Below, piece after piece: positions 1-11,399 of a DNA stretch of 64,000 nt. The stretch is from Dipteronia dyeriana (taxonomy: Eukaryota; Streptophyta; Magnoliopsida; Sapindales; Sapindaceae): the NCBI GenBank assembly GCA_032871835.1, contig CM065297.1, positions 15,838,098-15,902,097 on the forward strand. Direction: 5' to 3'. The position numbers and the translations under genes are program-made. The notes beneath the pieces are model-generated. The model was not told where the DNA came from, ran no database searches, and saw nothing but the letters and a program-made list of their open reading frames with translations. Position 1 is the stretch's first letter. Each line of letters starts with the position of its first letter.

Positions 1-169
1 GCTTAGCTATTGCAGATCCCCAAGACGCCTTTGGTTGAATGTTCACACCTGATCCAACGTCTGCACTTCCTACATTCACTCCAGGAAATTGAAACAGAAA
101 AACTGGAATTGTAACCTCTCGGTCTGCTATAGTCAGCCTCATGGTGTGCCTGACTGGCCAGTCTGCCAT
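1..169 (-). CDS. Unidentified partial reading frame running off the left edge
   Basis: On the minus strand an ATG at 169-167 opens a frame with no stop for 56 codons to the window edge. The frame also extends about 12 codons upstream of this ATG before a TAA. The predicted peptide has a basic start followed by a hydrophobic stretch (REVTIPVFLFQFPGVNVG). I do not recognise the family. It may be an open frame of a mitochondrial ORF or a chance frame. Only the part beyond the window could decide. Confidence 0.2.
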   Translation of the reverse strand, partial: MADWPVRHTMRLTIADREVTIPVFLFQFPGVNVGSADVGSGVNIQPKASWGSAIAK

Positions 170-1039
170 CTCTACGGCTTTCCTTTCTCTTTTACGGGCT
201 GCTCCTTAAGCCTTCGACTGTCGATCTTTGCTTGGGTCGGCTCTGAGGCGTTACCCTAGCTTTTCATTGGTTCTTCCCAAGGGCCCTGTATCTTATCGTG
301 TGCGCATCTTCAAGCAATCGGGGGGAGGCGCTGAGTACATAGACGAGATAGTCTAGGGAATGGGCTTTCATTCCCTCATGCTCTGGAACTCCTTATCCTT
401 AACCTCGGTTGAACAAAAAAGGAAAAAACAGTAGTATAGGCCAAACCTGGCAGCCCTCCCAGGCCCAGACTTTGACCTTCTCCGGCCCTAGAAGGAAACC
501 CCACTTTCCTTCCCCTAGCAGGAGCAGGCAACAACACTGGGAGAAAGAAGATCAGGATCTCACGTGTGGCAGCTGTTGGAACAAACTCTGAATCCAAGAG
601 GTACCCAAAACTCACCACTCACTAGTAAAAGAGAAGAGAGAAAGAGCTAATTGAAGGCCCCGGGGCCAGAATGTGGTAGGGTCTTCAAGCCCCACGTTCG
701 ATTCTCGAGATTCATGGGCATTCTCATGAAGATCTTCGATCCAACCTTCGCGTATACTTTCTCTTAAAGGATGAACTATACCTTCGTTATCGCCACTCGC
801 TACTGCTCAACCTTGCTATCGCATGGATTCTTGCCGACCCTTCCAGATTCCAATTCCTTATTGAGATCGAAATCTTGTTCCATTCAACCCTGTTTGGTCA
901 GATAAGTTCCATAATCTAGCTTGCCGGGGTCGGGCTTTCCGTCTTTGGTCGGGCCGGCTGTAATGAATGATCGTTGTTCGAGAACAAAACAATAAGACTT
1001 CAGTTAAGGGTTTCATTATAGCTCTTCGCCTAAAGTTGT

Positions 1040-1700
1040 GATGAGGACGTGGCTAGCACGAGATCATGGATTGTGGATCCAATTCAAGTTCCCATTGGTC
1101 TAGTTACAAGAGCACGAGCCAAGAAGTTCCAAAATGCATTAAGTGGGATGATTCAAGGGATTTGGGCTCAAGCAAGCATGTGGAGGCCCCTTGAAAGTGA
1201 TAAAAGAAATCTCAAGTCCATAACAAACATGATTCAAGTCCAAGAAAGTCAATAAGCGTTGGAGCTGATTTAGGAATGAATTAATGTCAATTTTATTTCT
1301 TGTTGCACAATTTTAGGCTTAGATATTAAGGAATTAAAGTCAAGATTGACTTCCTTGATTTGAGGCCGAACTTAGCTTATTTAAGAATGTTTTTAATTTG
1401 TCAACTTTCATTTTTCGTTGCCTTGGGCACAATTTCAAGAATCTTTGTAATAAATCTTCAGATTTCTAGGGAGTTCTAAGGCTGGTCTTCTGTAGCCTTA
1501 GTACTATAAATTGTACCTTTTCTTTCAATAAGAGGCAGTCGATTATTTCATAAAAAAAATAGAGAGCAATTTCTCTTTTGTTCTTTGAGAACTAATTGGA
1601 ACTTATCAGAATTTTTTCTATGGCATTTCTTCCCTACTTATCAATCAAGTATCTCATCCTTGATTGTGGCGTCTTTCTTTTACCAAGGTTCGCATCTCGC
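1040..1700 (+). pseudogene. Ty3/gypsy retrotransposon scrap (polyprotein tail and LTR-like sequence)
   Basis: The plus strand at 1049-1252 encodes a peptide with the motif VTRARAKKFQNALSGMIQ followed by a W-x-Q-x-S-x-W-RPLE-like stretch. This type of segment is common near the 3' end of plant Ty3/gypsy polyproteins. Downstream (to about 1700) a TTTCTTTCAATAAGAGGCAG tract and an LTR-like 3' end follow. No protease, RT or integrase remains. I treat it as a fragment carried in the mitochondrial-type block. The family assignment rests on remembered similarity to plant gypsy proteins. Confidence 0.45.
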
Positions 1701-2027
1701 TATAGGTGTTGGGTCGCGGTTTCCATCCAAACCAGATCATAGAACGGTCTTAGTCACAAATCGACGAGAATTGTATCAAGTTGTAACTTCGCTCTTCGAT
1801 TCTTCGCCATCGCGATAATATAGCAGAGCTATCGCTCAGCTGCTTCACGTATTACGAAAGCCTTATTGCCCGAAGGGGCATGCTGCAAGAGCGTAGGTGA
1901 GTGGTAAGCGTAGGAGCGATAACGAAGGGCAGCGGCAGCTGTGTGGTTCCAGGTGCCGTCGCTAGATTGAGATCCGCAGGGTGGCGGGGACTTCGACTTC
2001 CTTATTTCGGGTGAAGAGAAGGGGTGG

Positions 2028-2101
2028 TAGGCTTAGTAGGGCTCGAACCTACAATCTAACCGTTATGAGCGGTACGTTTCAACCAATTAAACTATAAGCC
2101 C
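2028..2101 (-). tRNA. trnI-CAU: Plant mitochondrial-type tRNA with CAU anticodon (trnI-CAU-like), probably a nuclear copy
   Basis: The minus strand folds as a cloverleaf of 74 nt. The acceptor stem GGGCTTA pairs with TAAGCCT, the D stem is GTTT/AAAC, the anticodon loop CTCATAA carries CAU (complement of 2065-2067), and the T arm is GTAGG-TTCGAGC-CCTAC with discriminator A. It matches my memory of native plant mitochondrial trnI(CAU), where the C is modified to lysidine so that it reads AUA; it is unlike chloroplast trnM or trnI. The outermost anticodon-stem pair is T-T (TACCG against CGGTT), a mismatch that could be decay. No CCA is encoded. In nuclear context it is unlikely to be functional. 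Confidence 0.75.
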
Positions 2102-2214
2102 CTACGGATCTCTACATGCAATTTGCTCACTTCGGGAAGAGCGGACGGAAAGGGGAGGTCTTTGCTCTATCTGCTTCTTCCTCTTCCCAGGAATGCAAAA
2201 AAAAAGGATTTTCT

Positions 2215-2390
2215 TATTTGTTTATAGATAGATAATAGATATATAATAATAATAATATATATATATATAATTCTATATATATTTTATATATTCTATTTCT
2301 AATAATAATAATATAGAATTAATAATATATATAAAATACAATATTTCTTATTATTAGTATTAGTTTATTAGTTATTAGTTTCATTTTGAA
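2215..2390. repeat. AT-rich low-complexity tract
   Basis: A run rich in TAATAATA and ATATATAT with no coding content separates the tRNA region from the following block. Nothing else is seen here. Confidence 0.7.
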
Positions 2391-3184
2391 TTCTTATTGG
2401 TAACTAAGCAAGCGGCCCTTTCGCGACTCAAACTGTCTGTACGCTTTCCAGCTCGCAACGACTCAAACGAGCGGGGGCTCTCTATCTGCTTGCAATGCCG
2501 GCTATTCGCGTTTAGTTAAAAGTAGAAGTAGAGGGCGCCCTTTGCCCCACACTTCAAAAAAAGTAAAAATGTACAAGAGAAGTAAGAAAGAAAAACTTAG
2601 TTACGGGAATCGAAGTTTAGGCCGACTACTTACTTTAAACTTTCACTTTAGTATTAGTATAGCTAAACTCAAAAAAGTTGATTCCTACCCCCTTCCCCTT
2701 TTCTATCTTTTCTTCTTTTTTCTGTCAATGTTCCCAATTCCCAGAATACTAATGTACCCCGTATGCATACAGTTGCCCAACTACTTTCTTCCTCCGACTC
2801 TTTTAGCCACTTCCGCATTTGTCGTACTCGGGAGAGCTTGCTTCGTGTCAGAGCTTTTAGTAATGCCAGCAGCCTTGTGAGGGCTGGTTGTCTAGGGACA
2901 GGTTAAGGCAGGGCCCGCTGGACTTGCTTCTCATGAGATTGGGTGAAGAAATTGGAAAGGGGCTTATAAACCGGGCGGGCAGGCTTTTGGGCAACAGGGA
3001 AAAGGGAAAGTGGATGGAGGGTGCTTTCCAGCTAGAGTTGGGGGTGGGGTCGCTATAGTGGCTAGGGTGAGTCTTCCTACACGGCAGGACGCCCTGCTCT
3101 AGATGAAGCTGCGGGAGTTACCACCACATCCTCTCTTGATAGACTCGAAGCTCTTTATAGTTAGGCGGAGTTGAAAATCTTCTT

Positions 3185-3365
3185 TCAAAAAGAGAAAAAA
3201 CCATTTATGACAGAGGAAGGGTTCAAAAAATATAAGGCAGTCAAAACAGCTTCAGTCAAAAATTGATTGGGGATAGAAACTGAGAGCAAGAGAGAGCGAG
3301 CTGTCTCCAATATATGGCGTCCGCTCGGTAACTCCATTCTTCTGAGGAGTGTAGAGGCAGGATCG
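3185..3365 (-). pseudogene. Ty1/copia integrase fragment
   Basis: Minus-strand translation gives the copia integrase catalytic-glutamate motif TPQKNGVTER (about 3332-3354). After a short frameshift it continues as RHILETARSLLLSVSIPNQF and AVLTALYFLN. This is the classic region after the third acidic residue of copia integrases. No other part of the element is present. Such short copia integrase pieces are frequent in plant mitochondrial DNA, consistent with the surrounding block. It is not expressed as an integrase. Confidence 0.75.
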
Positions 3366-3399
3366 TTGGGAAAGCGCTTTGTAAGTGAAGTGAGTTGAA

Positions 3400-5370
3400 G
3401 CAGGCAGAGTTCGAAAGGCGGAGGAGATATATTCACCTCAAGAATCAGAACAGAAACCCTTAACAAGTAAGCAAGTAAACTATCTTAACTAAAAGCGACC
3501 GATGTGAAGAAGTGACGACGACAATGCCAAGCATATCCCTAGCAGGGCTGCCGACATGCGAATTACGACCAAGCACTCCACCCCATAAAGGTCCTTCAGT
3601 TCGATCTCTGGCGGTGCTTTTCACATTGCCCTTGGAAGGATAGGACACTCTCTGAGGTGCATCTTTGTGTGTTAGTTTTGAGAGCCTTTACTTGACTAAT
3701 CCTATGAGTGGCTTACCACGCCACCACTTTCCAAAGTGAAGCCGTCTTCAATCGAAAGGATAGATACGCGGCTACCAAGGTCTTCTCTCTCTTCAGTAGT
3801 CTTCCTAGCTACAATCCTTTAAGAAACATTATGTACAAGAGTTAAGTGAAAAATATCTTTTAGATTCTTATATATATTACAAGTCGGATCATGCAGACTG
3901 ACGAGAGAGAGTCTGGTTAGTCTGATTAGTAATGAATCTCAGATTGCAATCAATCACCTCGCTAGGAAAGAAAGTCTAGCCATATCGAGAAGCCCCATCG
4001 GAGGATAGAACTAGAGTACAGATCGGGATAGCCGGGCCTGAGGCATAAGTCAATCTACGGGGAGTTCTCATTACAGGGGAGGTGATACCTAGATAGAGAA
4101 GAGGAAGAGGACTCACTCCATTTATCTTTATGTCTGGCCCCAGCTTTAAGAATGATTTGGGTTCATTCACGGGGGAGTTGTTAATAGAGAGTTCCTTTGG
4201 TTCGTGGTTTGCCTTGAGCACGAACTCGGTTCAGATGAAGACAAACAAAGATAAGACAGGGAGTGATCGTAAGTATTCTCTGTTACCCCAGTTCTCAATT
4301 ATTTCGTAGAAGCGGGCATTGAGACCAGGAAGGTGGGGCTTAGTAGAGGTTTCTAGTGGATGAGGTTTTTGCTATTGAATTAAGAACTGCTGCTATTGTT
4401 GGAGCTGACGGTCCTTCTATCAATGGTGGTCTCGTATCATAAAAATAATATCATAAATAATATCGTAGGCCCGTCCTCCCATTCCTCTTGCTTTAGGTGA
4501 ATTACCGGTGCTTGATGCAATAACCGGTGTGACAGTAGGAACTAAACTCTTGGTCTTATATCAGTTGCCGCGGTTGTCGGACTTGAAAATGAATCACTAA
4601 CCACTGTGAGAGTCACCAGTGTAAGATAGAAGAATGCTATATAATCAGAATAAGCTGTTGTGCACGAATAAGCTCTTTTCAGGTCTAGAAGTAAGAACTC
4701 TTGAGTAAGCCGATTACCTTCTGACTTTCCTCTAGATGACGAAAAAGACGTTGTTTTATAAAGTGGTCCGCTTTCAATTGACATCTAGGAAGGGAAATCA
4801 ACTTGCAACCAATTTTACGGGGAAAAGGCTCCAATGTCACCATTGAAGTCTAACTTAGGGGGAAATCGGATTGCAAGCAAAAATCCCAAGAAAATGAAAG
4901 ATTACTCAAATCAGGGGGAAGGGGGTGCTATACCCCTTGTTCAAGAATGGCTTTTGTTCAATCAGACGCTCTTAGAAAGCTCTCGCAACCCTTGCTTGGC
5001 TCTTTCCCGACGGTAACTCGAGATAGAATATCTTATCTTAAGCATAAGAAAGCTCTTTGCCTAGTTCGGATCGTACCGTGGAAATCACTACTTCCGGCTT
5101 GAATGATGTAGTTTCTTCGACCTCTCTTTCTTGAGATTTTGTTAGTGTTCAGTCGACCGCACCGTGGGTACACTGCCAATATCAATCAATAAATATAAGT
5201 ACAAAAGCAATCAATCAACTGGCATACCGTCGAATAGACTCTACCCTACCCTACAATCCTTTATTTCTTCTCTTATGAAATTTCTAGTGTTAGGGACTCC
5301 TGCTACTTTAAAAGCAAGGCTACGAACCTCACAGGTGCCAATCTCTTTATATATAAACAACTAAACTACC
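3400..5370. other. Rest of the mitochondrial-type block, no recognised gene
   Basis: I see several short frames (for example minus 4542-4784 and plus 5164-5364) but none with recognisable domains. The sequence reads as mitochondrial-style spacer. Confidence 0.5.
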
Positions 5371-5394
5371 TTATATATCAAGTAAACTACCGTA

Positions 5395-6005
5395 TTTTTG
5401 ATATAATTAAAGGTTAAAATCTTTTTCTCAGTAGGAAATGATTTTCTAGAGTCATATTATTATTGGTAATATAATAAGTATTAAATAATTAAAAAATATT
5501 AATTAATGATTTCGAAGATTATTGGAGCTTAAAATACTGTGAGTCTATCTGGTCCCCTTGCTAGCACGATCGATTTAGATAACAATGGTCACGGTTAATT
5601 AATTGGATTGTTCAACTGTGTTACGAAAGTGACACGTATTTATTCAAAAATTAATTGAATAATGAGATTATTTGATTAATGGATGATGGTGATTATATAA
5701 ATTACATAATTAGATTATTTAATTATGTTATTAATCACTAAATGGACGGTGGATGTTGATATTGATTTTTTTTGAATAAAATAAGATAATATGATTATTT
5801 TATTTTATTAAATTAAAATTTTGATTTTTGAATTTAAATAGTTTGAATTCAAATAAAACTAAATAATATATATGATATATTTTATTTGAAAAAAACTGAT
5901 ATCACCGGTTTTTTGAATTTATTGATAAAAAAATTGAATAAAAGATTTGAAAAAAGTTGATATAGCTTTTTTTCTTTTAAAAAGGTCATATGAGATATTT
6001 ATTTG

Positions 6006-6043
<38 letters not shown>

Positions 6044-6690
6044 GAACAACACTGATACACCATTTTTTTTATCTCAATATGAAAAGTTTGCGTGAGAAAA
6101 TATAAGTGGTCACAAAAGACAAAAATGTTTTGTTTTTTGTTTTACATGTGTGCATGAGGTTAAAATGAAAAAAAAAGGTCAAAAAAGTTTTGGTTTGTTT
6201 TATCGGTGTTGTGTGTAGGTGAATATGTTAACACAAAAAAGACAAAATCATTTTAATATACGTGTATAACACATATCAAAACATACGTCAGAGTTTGTAT
6301 GAGATGTAAATAGTGCAAGTGTTGCATAGTGAAAACAAATAAAGAGTTTCTTAGTTTTTTTTTCATCCTCCATTCTACGATCCCGAGTCCGTGTCGTACC
6401 CATACGTAGTTATCAGTTCCGGGATATAACGAGGAAGATCAGTGGTACAGACCAGAAGCATGTCGAAAAGTGAAAGAACCTCTAAACGTTAGTATGATTC
6501 TATTTTATTCTCCTTTACATTGATTTCAATTTTCCTGTATATACATATATTTTATTATTGTAAAAATTTTATATGTATTAGTTTCGAAAGTAATTACGAT
6601 CCTTAGTTCACTGGTTCCAAATCAATTATCATTTGTATAAAAAAATTAAAAATGATTTCCGTTACGTTATCGGTGAACGGGGTTCCAACA
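5395..6690 (+). repeat. Copia-1 5' LTR, 5'-truncated
   Basis: About 5505-5880 matches 13070-13445 of the 3' LTR (shared landmarks include GATTATTGGAGC and CGATCGATTTAG). About 6036-6690 matches 19587-20235. It ends in CCAACA directly before the primer site. Sequence matching the first roughly 850 bases of the 3' LTR (from 12136) is missing. A (TA)n run lies at 6009-6041. The exact left boundary is uncertain because homology to the 3' LTR is weak between about 5395 and 5490. Confidence 0.8.
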
Positions 6691-6692
6691 AT

Positions 6693-6705
6693 TGGTATCA
6701 GAGCC
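6693..6705 (+). promoter_or_regulatory. Copia-1 primer-binding site
   Basis: TGGTATCAGAGCC lies 2 nt after the CCAACA end of the LTR. It is complementary to the 3' end of initiator methionine tRNA, the usual minus-strand primer of plant copia elements. Confidence 0.9.
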
Positions 6706-6874
6706 AATTTTTTTCGGAATAGGATATTGTTTTAGATACTTCTGTATGTATGATTATTTAGGCATTGTTTAAATTGACTGTATGATGTTTTTGTATGTAT
6801 AATAAATTTGTTAATTTACAAAAAATGATTGATCGTTAATTATATGGTACTGTGGATTTAAGGTTCATGGGTTG

Positions 6875-6934
<60 letters not shown>

Positions 6935-8224
6935 TTACTGTTATTGGATTGTGAAAAAAAAAGTAACCTATATTGAAGACTTGGAAATATCGTGAAGAAA
7001 GATTCATGAGATGAATCGGATTGACCTGAACAAACTGGAAGACTTGGAAATTACAAGAAGACCAAGGAATACCTTGGGGGTATTTCTGTAATTTTAGATT
7101 CCAGTTTTTTTAGGTTAAATAATCCACAGTACTCGGTCAATTCATATATGTTTTATATTATGTGATGATAAAAATATTGTCATGCATACTATGTCATTTA
7201 GATTATGTGTGCCTACCTAAATATATTTGATATGTCATACATACATCATAGCCTAATTTTTTATGTATTTTTTTAATATGATTAAAATGGGCATATACAT
7301 AAATTGACTATGAAAATGAGATTAGTTTTTTAATAGTTAAAAAACTTGGTAATTCTCATTAAAAATTAATCTAGTTATTAAAGTGTTTAATAAGTTAGAT
7401 TAATAAGGTCATTTATTGTAATTAGGATTACTAAGATTAATTGCGTAATAATAAATTAACCGAATAAAGTGATAGAGTTTTAATAGTTAAAACTTGGTAA
7501 ACACTATCATAATAATCTCACCTTAGTAAAAGGCTTACAAAGGCTTAGATTATTCACTAATAGATTAGATTTTTAATTGTTAAAAATCATTAGTAATTTA
7601 ATAATTAATTAGATTTGGTTCTAATTAGTTAATCTGGTAAATAACTTGATTAAAGTTAGCAGTTTGATCTTGTAGAATCTAGATTCATTAACGGATAATA
7701 GAAAACCTTATTTATAAAGTAGTGAGTGGGAGAGGGATATATGACATATATATCTCGTAGTCTCAATCATTAATTCAACACCGTGAGATCCGAGTGGGGC
7801 CTCGTGAGGGCTTTGCTTTCGTCCTCCCTAAGGAAGGTTTCCAGAAAGATCAATACCAAGGTTGACTTCCTAACGGATAGGATTTCTGAGAAAATTTCAG
7901 GATTGACTGATCCTAAGGCGGCAATTCTCGAGTGAAGCTCGTGAGATCTGAAAAGGTGGGTTACACTCACAAAAGTTTTGATTAAGTTTGTTAATTAAAA
8001 ATCTAACTAAAAACGATGGTTGAATGATACGGAATAAGAGTGGAATGTCTCGATCCAACATGCAAAGACTTGACCGACCCTAAGGCGGCACTTCTTTGTG
8101 GTATATTGGATTGTCGTGGTATAGTCACTAGTTTTAGGGTAGTTATGGTTCGTTAAACATGTTCATGCATCATGTTTAAATATATACCAAAGCACTCACA
8201 CTTTTGTTTTAAATAAATGACTGA
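6706..8224 (+). other. Copia-1 untranslated leader
   Basis: This AT-rich stretch between the primer site and gag has no coding frame of note. It contains a (TA)n microsatellite at about 6875-6929. Around 7780-7950 and 8030-8130 a motif including CTAAGGCGGCA and TTCTTTGTGG-type text recurs, which looks like leader repetition. No gene is seen. Confidence 0.6.
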
Positions 8225-8836
8225 ATGAACGTTTTATTCATTTCAGCAATAGTGTTTTTTGCATTACTTCAAATTCTCATAAACGATAAATTAATTGGTG
8301 ATAACTGCACTAAGTGGAAACTAAACATTAATCCATTATTGGCCACCAAAGACCTCAAGTTTGTGCTTACGATGGAATGTTCTCCATCGCCTGCTACCAA
8401 TGCCACATGAACTATTCGTGACGCATACCAGCGTTGGGTCTCATATGATGAGAAGGCCTGAACATAACTGTTGACTTCTATGACAGACGTGCTTGTCACA
8501 AAGCACAAAGCAATGACTTCGGCATTCGAAATCATGAAGTCATTGCAAGCTATGTTCGGGAAGCCCTCTGACCAAAAGCAATATGAATTTGTTCGTTCCG
8601 CTATGCTCGCTCTCATGAAGGATGGTACATCAGTTTGGGAACATGTCCTGAGTATGATGTCCTACTTCAGTACGGTAAAAGTCAATGGTAGGGCCGTTGA
8701 TGAACCCAGTCAAGTGAGCATCATACTGAGGACTCTTCCGAAGAGTTTCGATCAGTTTAAGAGTAACTATGAGATTAACAGGTTAAGGTTCAGTCTCACA
8801 CAGTTGCTCAATGAGCTCACTACCTTTGAGTCTTAG
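8225..8836 (+). pseudogene. Copia-1 gag (UBN2-type capsid protein), broken
   Basis: The frame encodes a typical plant copia Gag. It opens around KLIGDNCTKWKLNINPLL, then KFVLTMECSPSP, IMKSLQAMFGKPSDQ, a V-W-E-H-V-L-x-MM segment and the closing LTQLLNELTTFES. These are hallmarks of the UBN2 gag-polypeptide family that forms virus-like particles around the RNA. In-frame stops occur at 8408, 8459 and 8465, so it cannot be made as one protein. A lysine-rich tail follows (8837-9000) but the usual CCHC zinc knuckle is missing. Confidence 0.85.
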
Positions 8837-9290
8837 AATAAGGACTGCAACGGCAAGACTATTGAGACAAATGTTACCTAACCATTTTCCCCCAATAATA
8901 AGAAAAAGAAGAGGTCTGCTGGGAAGATGAAAGGTAAGCCCAAACCCAAGAAAGCCCAAACCCAAGAAAGCCCAAAACAAGAAGAAGTCCAAGAAAGGTA
9001 AATATGATTTACTTGTTCTTGAGTCATGTTTAGTGGAAGATAATTCTTCACCTTGGATAGTTGATTCGGAGGTTACTAACCATGTTTGTTATTCTTTACA
9101 ATGGACTGATTATTAGACATAGCTAGATGAGGAAGCCTACTCAATACGTGTGGGGTTAGGGGATGTCGTGTCGGCACGAGCAGTGGACGTAATTTGATTA
9201 CGTTTTTATAATAATTATATATTGTTGGACAATGTATTTTATATTCCTAGATTTACACAGAATTTGATTTCCATTTCTAAGTTATTAGAA
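8837..9290 (+). pseudogene. Copia-1 linker and aspartic protease remnant
   Basis: A basic stretch rich in KKKK and PKPKKAQ repeats leads to KYDLLVLESCLVED and then WIVDSEVTNHVC (9054-9089). This is the copia protease active site, where the family normally has D-S-G-A. Here the glycine-alanine pair reads glutamate-valine, so catalysis is probably lost. The zinc-knuckle segment expected between the basic stretch and KYDLL is absent. The frame differs from gag and contains stops around 9088-9200. Confidence 0.75.
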
Positions 9291-10430
9291 CAAAAATATT
9301 TTGTTTCTTTTAATAATAAGTCTGTTATTATTAGAAAGAATGGTCTGAACATTTGTTCAGGAATTAATGAAAACAATTTGTATATGTTAAGACTGTTAAT
9401 ACATAATACACTGCTCAACACCGAAATGTTTAAGGTTGAAAAACCAAAAACTAAACGATATAAGATTTCTCCAGATAATGACACGTATCTCTGGCATCTA
9501 AGGCTTGATCATATCAACCTTGACCGGATAAACAGACTAGTAAAAAATGGACCTTTAAGTGAGTTAAAGGTTTGCACATTACCTATCTGTGAATCTTGTC
9601 TGGAAGGTAAGATGACTAAGAGACTTTTTACTAGAAAAGAGCTTAAAGCTAAAGAATCGTTAGAGCTTATACATATAGACATCTGTAAACCGATGAATGT
9701 TAAAGCTGGGGGTGGTTATGAATATTATGTCATCTTTATAGATGACAACTTAGGATACAGATACGTCTACCAGATGCAACGAAAGTCAGAAACATTTAAA
9801 AAGTTCAAAGAATTCTGAGCTGAAGTTGAGAATCAATTAGGTAGGACTATCAAGTCACTACAATCAGATCGTGGACGTAAGTACCTTGACCAAGAGTTTA
9901 AAGACTTCATGGTCGAGCATGGGTTAGTTTCCCAACTCACAGCTCCCGGTACACCTCAGTAAAATGGTGTAGCAGAAAGGAGAAATAGAACCCTGATGGA
10001 AATGGTGAGATCTATGATTAGTTTCTCATCATTACCAAATTACTTCTGGGGATATATGTTACAAACAACGGCATACATTTTGAATGTATTGCCATCCAAA
10101 TATGTTCTTAAGACTCCCCTATAGTTGTGGAATGGTCGTAAAGCTAGTTTACGATGTTTCTGCATATTGGGGTGTCCAGCATAGGTGCTGAAGAGCAGAA
10201 GTGGAAAGCTAGACTCTAAGGTTCTGGTCTGCCTATTTGTAGGATACTCCAAGGAGATCAGAGGTGGACACTTCTATAGTCCTGAAGATAACAAAGTATT
10301 TGTATCGATAAATGTAATGTTTCTTGAGGACAATTACATTAGTGACCATAAACCTTATTCCAAGATTCTATTAAATGAGATGGAGCTTGGTGAGACTAGT
10401 GCTTCACCAACAAGAGTTGTTGATCCATAA
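9222..10430 (+). pseudogene. Copia-1 integrase, broken
   Basis: This part would have joined cDNA to the host chromosome. The GAG-pre-integrase zinc site is seen as WHLRLDHIN and CTLPICESCLEGK. The catalytic core follows with LIHIDICKP (first Asp), LQSDRGRKY (second Asp) and TPQ-stop-NGVAERRN (Glu). Nonsense codons interrupt it at 9816 and 9960, the latter inside the glutamate motif. The C-terminal region reads SKVLVCLFVGYSKEIRGG, then a linker to RT. The frame from 9222 matches that of the protease, so the two were one polyprotein. Confidence 0.85.
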
Positions 10431-10445
10431 ACATCTGAGAGTCAG

Positions 10446-11290
10446 ATGGTTCCTGATCAGGATACATTACCACATAGGCATAGTGAGAGGGTTGTGAGAC
10501 ACCCTGAACGCTATTTAGGTATAGATGAGAGACAAGGTGTTGTCTCTGCTGATAGTATAGATGCTTCATTGATATTTAAGAATGCAATGGAAGATTCTGA
10601 TAAAGAGGAATGGCTTAAAGCCATGAATCTCGAGATGGAGTACATGTAATCTAACTCAGTCTGGGATCGTGTAGACTTACCAGATGGGGTAAAACCCATA
10701 GGGTGTAAGTGGATCTACAAGAAAAATAGAGGAATAGATGAGAAGGTAGAGACCTTCAAAGCAAGGCTAGTGGCTAAGGGTTATACCCAAAAAGAGGGGT
10801 TCAATTATGAAGAGACATTTTGACCAGTAGCCATGTTTAAGTCTATTAGAATTCTCTTATCCATTGCTACCTATTTTGATTATGAAATTTGGCAAATAGA
10901 CGTCAAGACTGCATTCTTGAATGATATCTTGATGAGAGCATCCATATGATGCAACCAGAGGGATTCGTATCTCTAGATCAAGAGGAAAAGGTTTGCAAGC
11001 TGCAAAGGTCCATCTATGGACTTAAGCAAGCATCTAGATCTTGGAACATAAGGTTTGATGATCTGATCAAAACCTATGGCTTAGAGCAGAACGTCGATGA
11101 GCCTTGTGATATCCTACTCATTGGGAGTGATGTGAGAGTGTTGTCTGATGTAAATGGCTGGCTGGCTGGCTGGCTGGCTAGCCAATTCCAAATGAAAGAT
11201 TTGGGAGAGGCAAGTTATGTTCTAAGGATCCAACTTATAAGGGATCGTAAGAACAAACTCATAGCACTGTCTCAAACATCATAAATCGAT
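10446..11290 (+). pseudogene. Copia-1 reverse transcriptase with active site deleted
   Basis: Conserved RT blocks are clear: [65 protein letters not shown] and [13 protein letters not shown]. The sequence then jumps from NVDEPCD (about 11095-11110) straight to ILLIGSDV. About 20 residues, including the tyrosine-valine-Asp of the YVDD catalytic box, are missing. A frameshift lies near 10925, a stop replaces an S in the ETF-stop-PVA motif, and a (CTGG)n run at 11155-11180 has altered the region before QFQMKDLGEASYV. The enzyme is dead. Confidence 0.85.
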
Positions 11291-11399
11291 AAGATTCTTA
11301 TGCGATTTTCGATATATCGATATATGATACAGAACTCCTAGAAAGGTAATTTACCTTCCAGGCATGGAGTTCACTTGTCTGAGGAACAGTGTTCTAAGA

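Larger units (their letters stand above)
1..5370. other. Mitochondrial-type DNA block, probable nuclear mitochondrial insert
   Basis: This block differs from the rest of the window: it is less AT-rich, has no long frames, and holds a tRNA of plant mitochondrial type at 2028-2101. It also holds short scraps of gypsy and copia retrotransposons, which plant mitochondrial genomes commonly contain. No respiratory or ribosomal protein gene was recognised, so most of it resembles mitochondrial intergenic DNA. It stops near 5,370-5,400, where AT-rich copia LTR sequence begins. Transfer to the nucleus is inferred from the intron-containing NRT2 gene and nuclear transposons downstream. A chimeric assembly is the main alternative. 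The right boundary is approximate and the left boundary lies outside the window. Confidence 0.55.

Noticed and set aside
2542..2880. 112-codon plus-strand frame in the mitochondrial-type block
   Set aside because: Composition is F/L-rich, no recognised domain, no conserved neighbour; probably chance.
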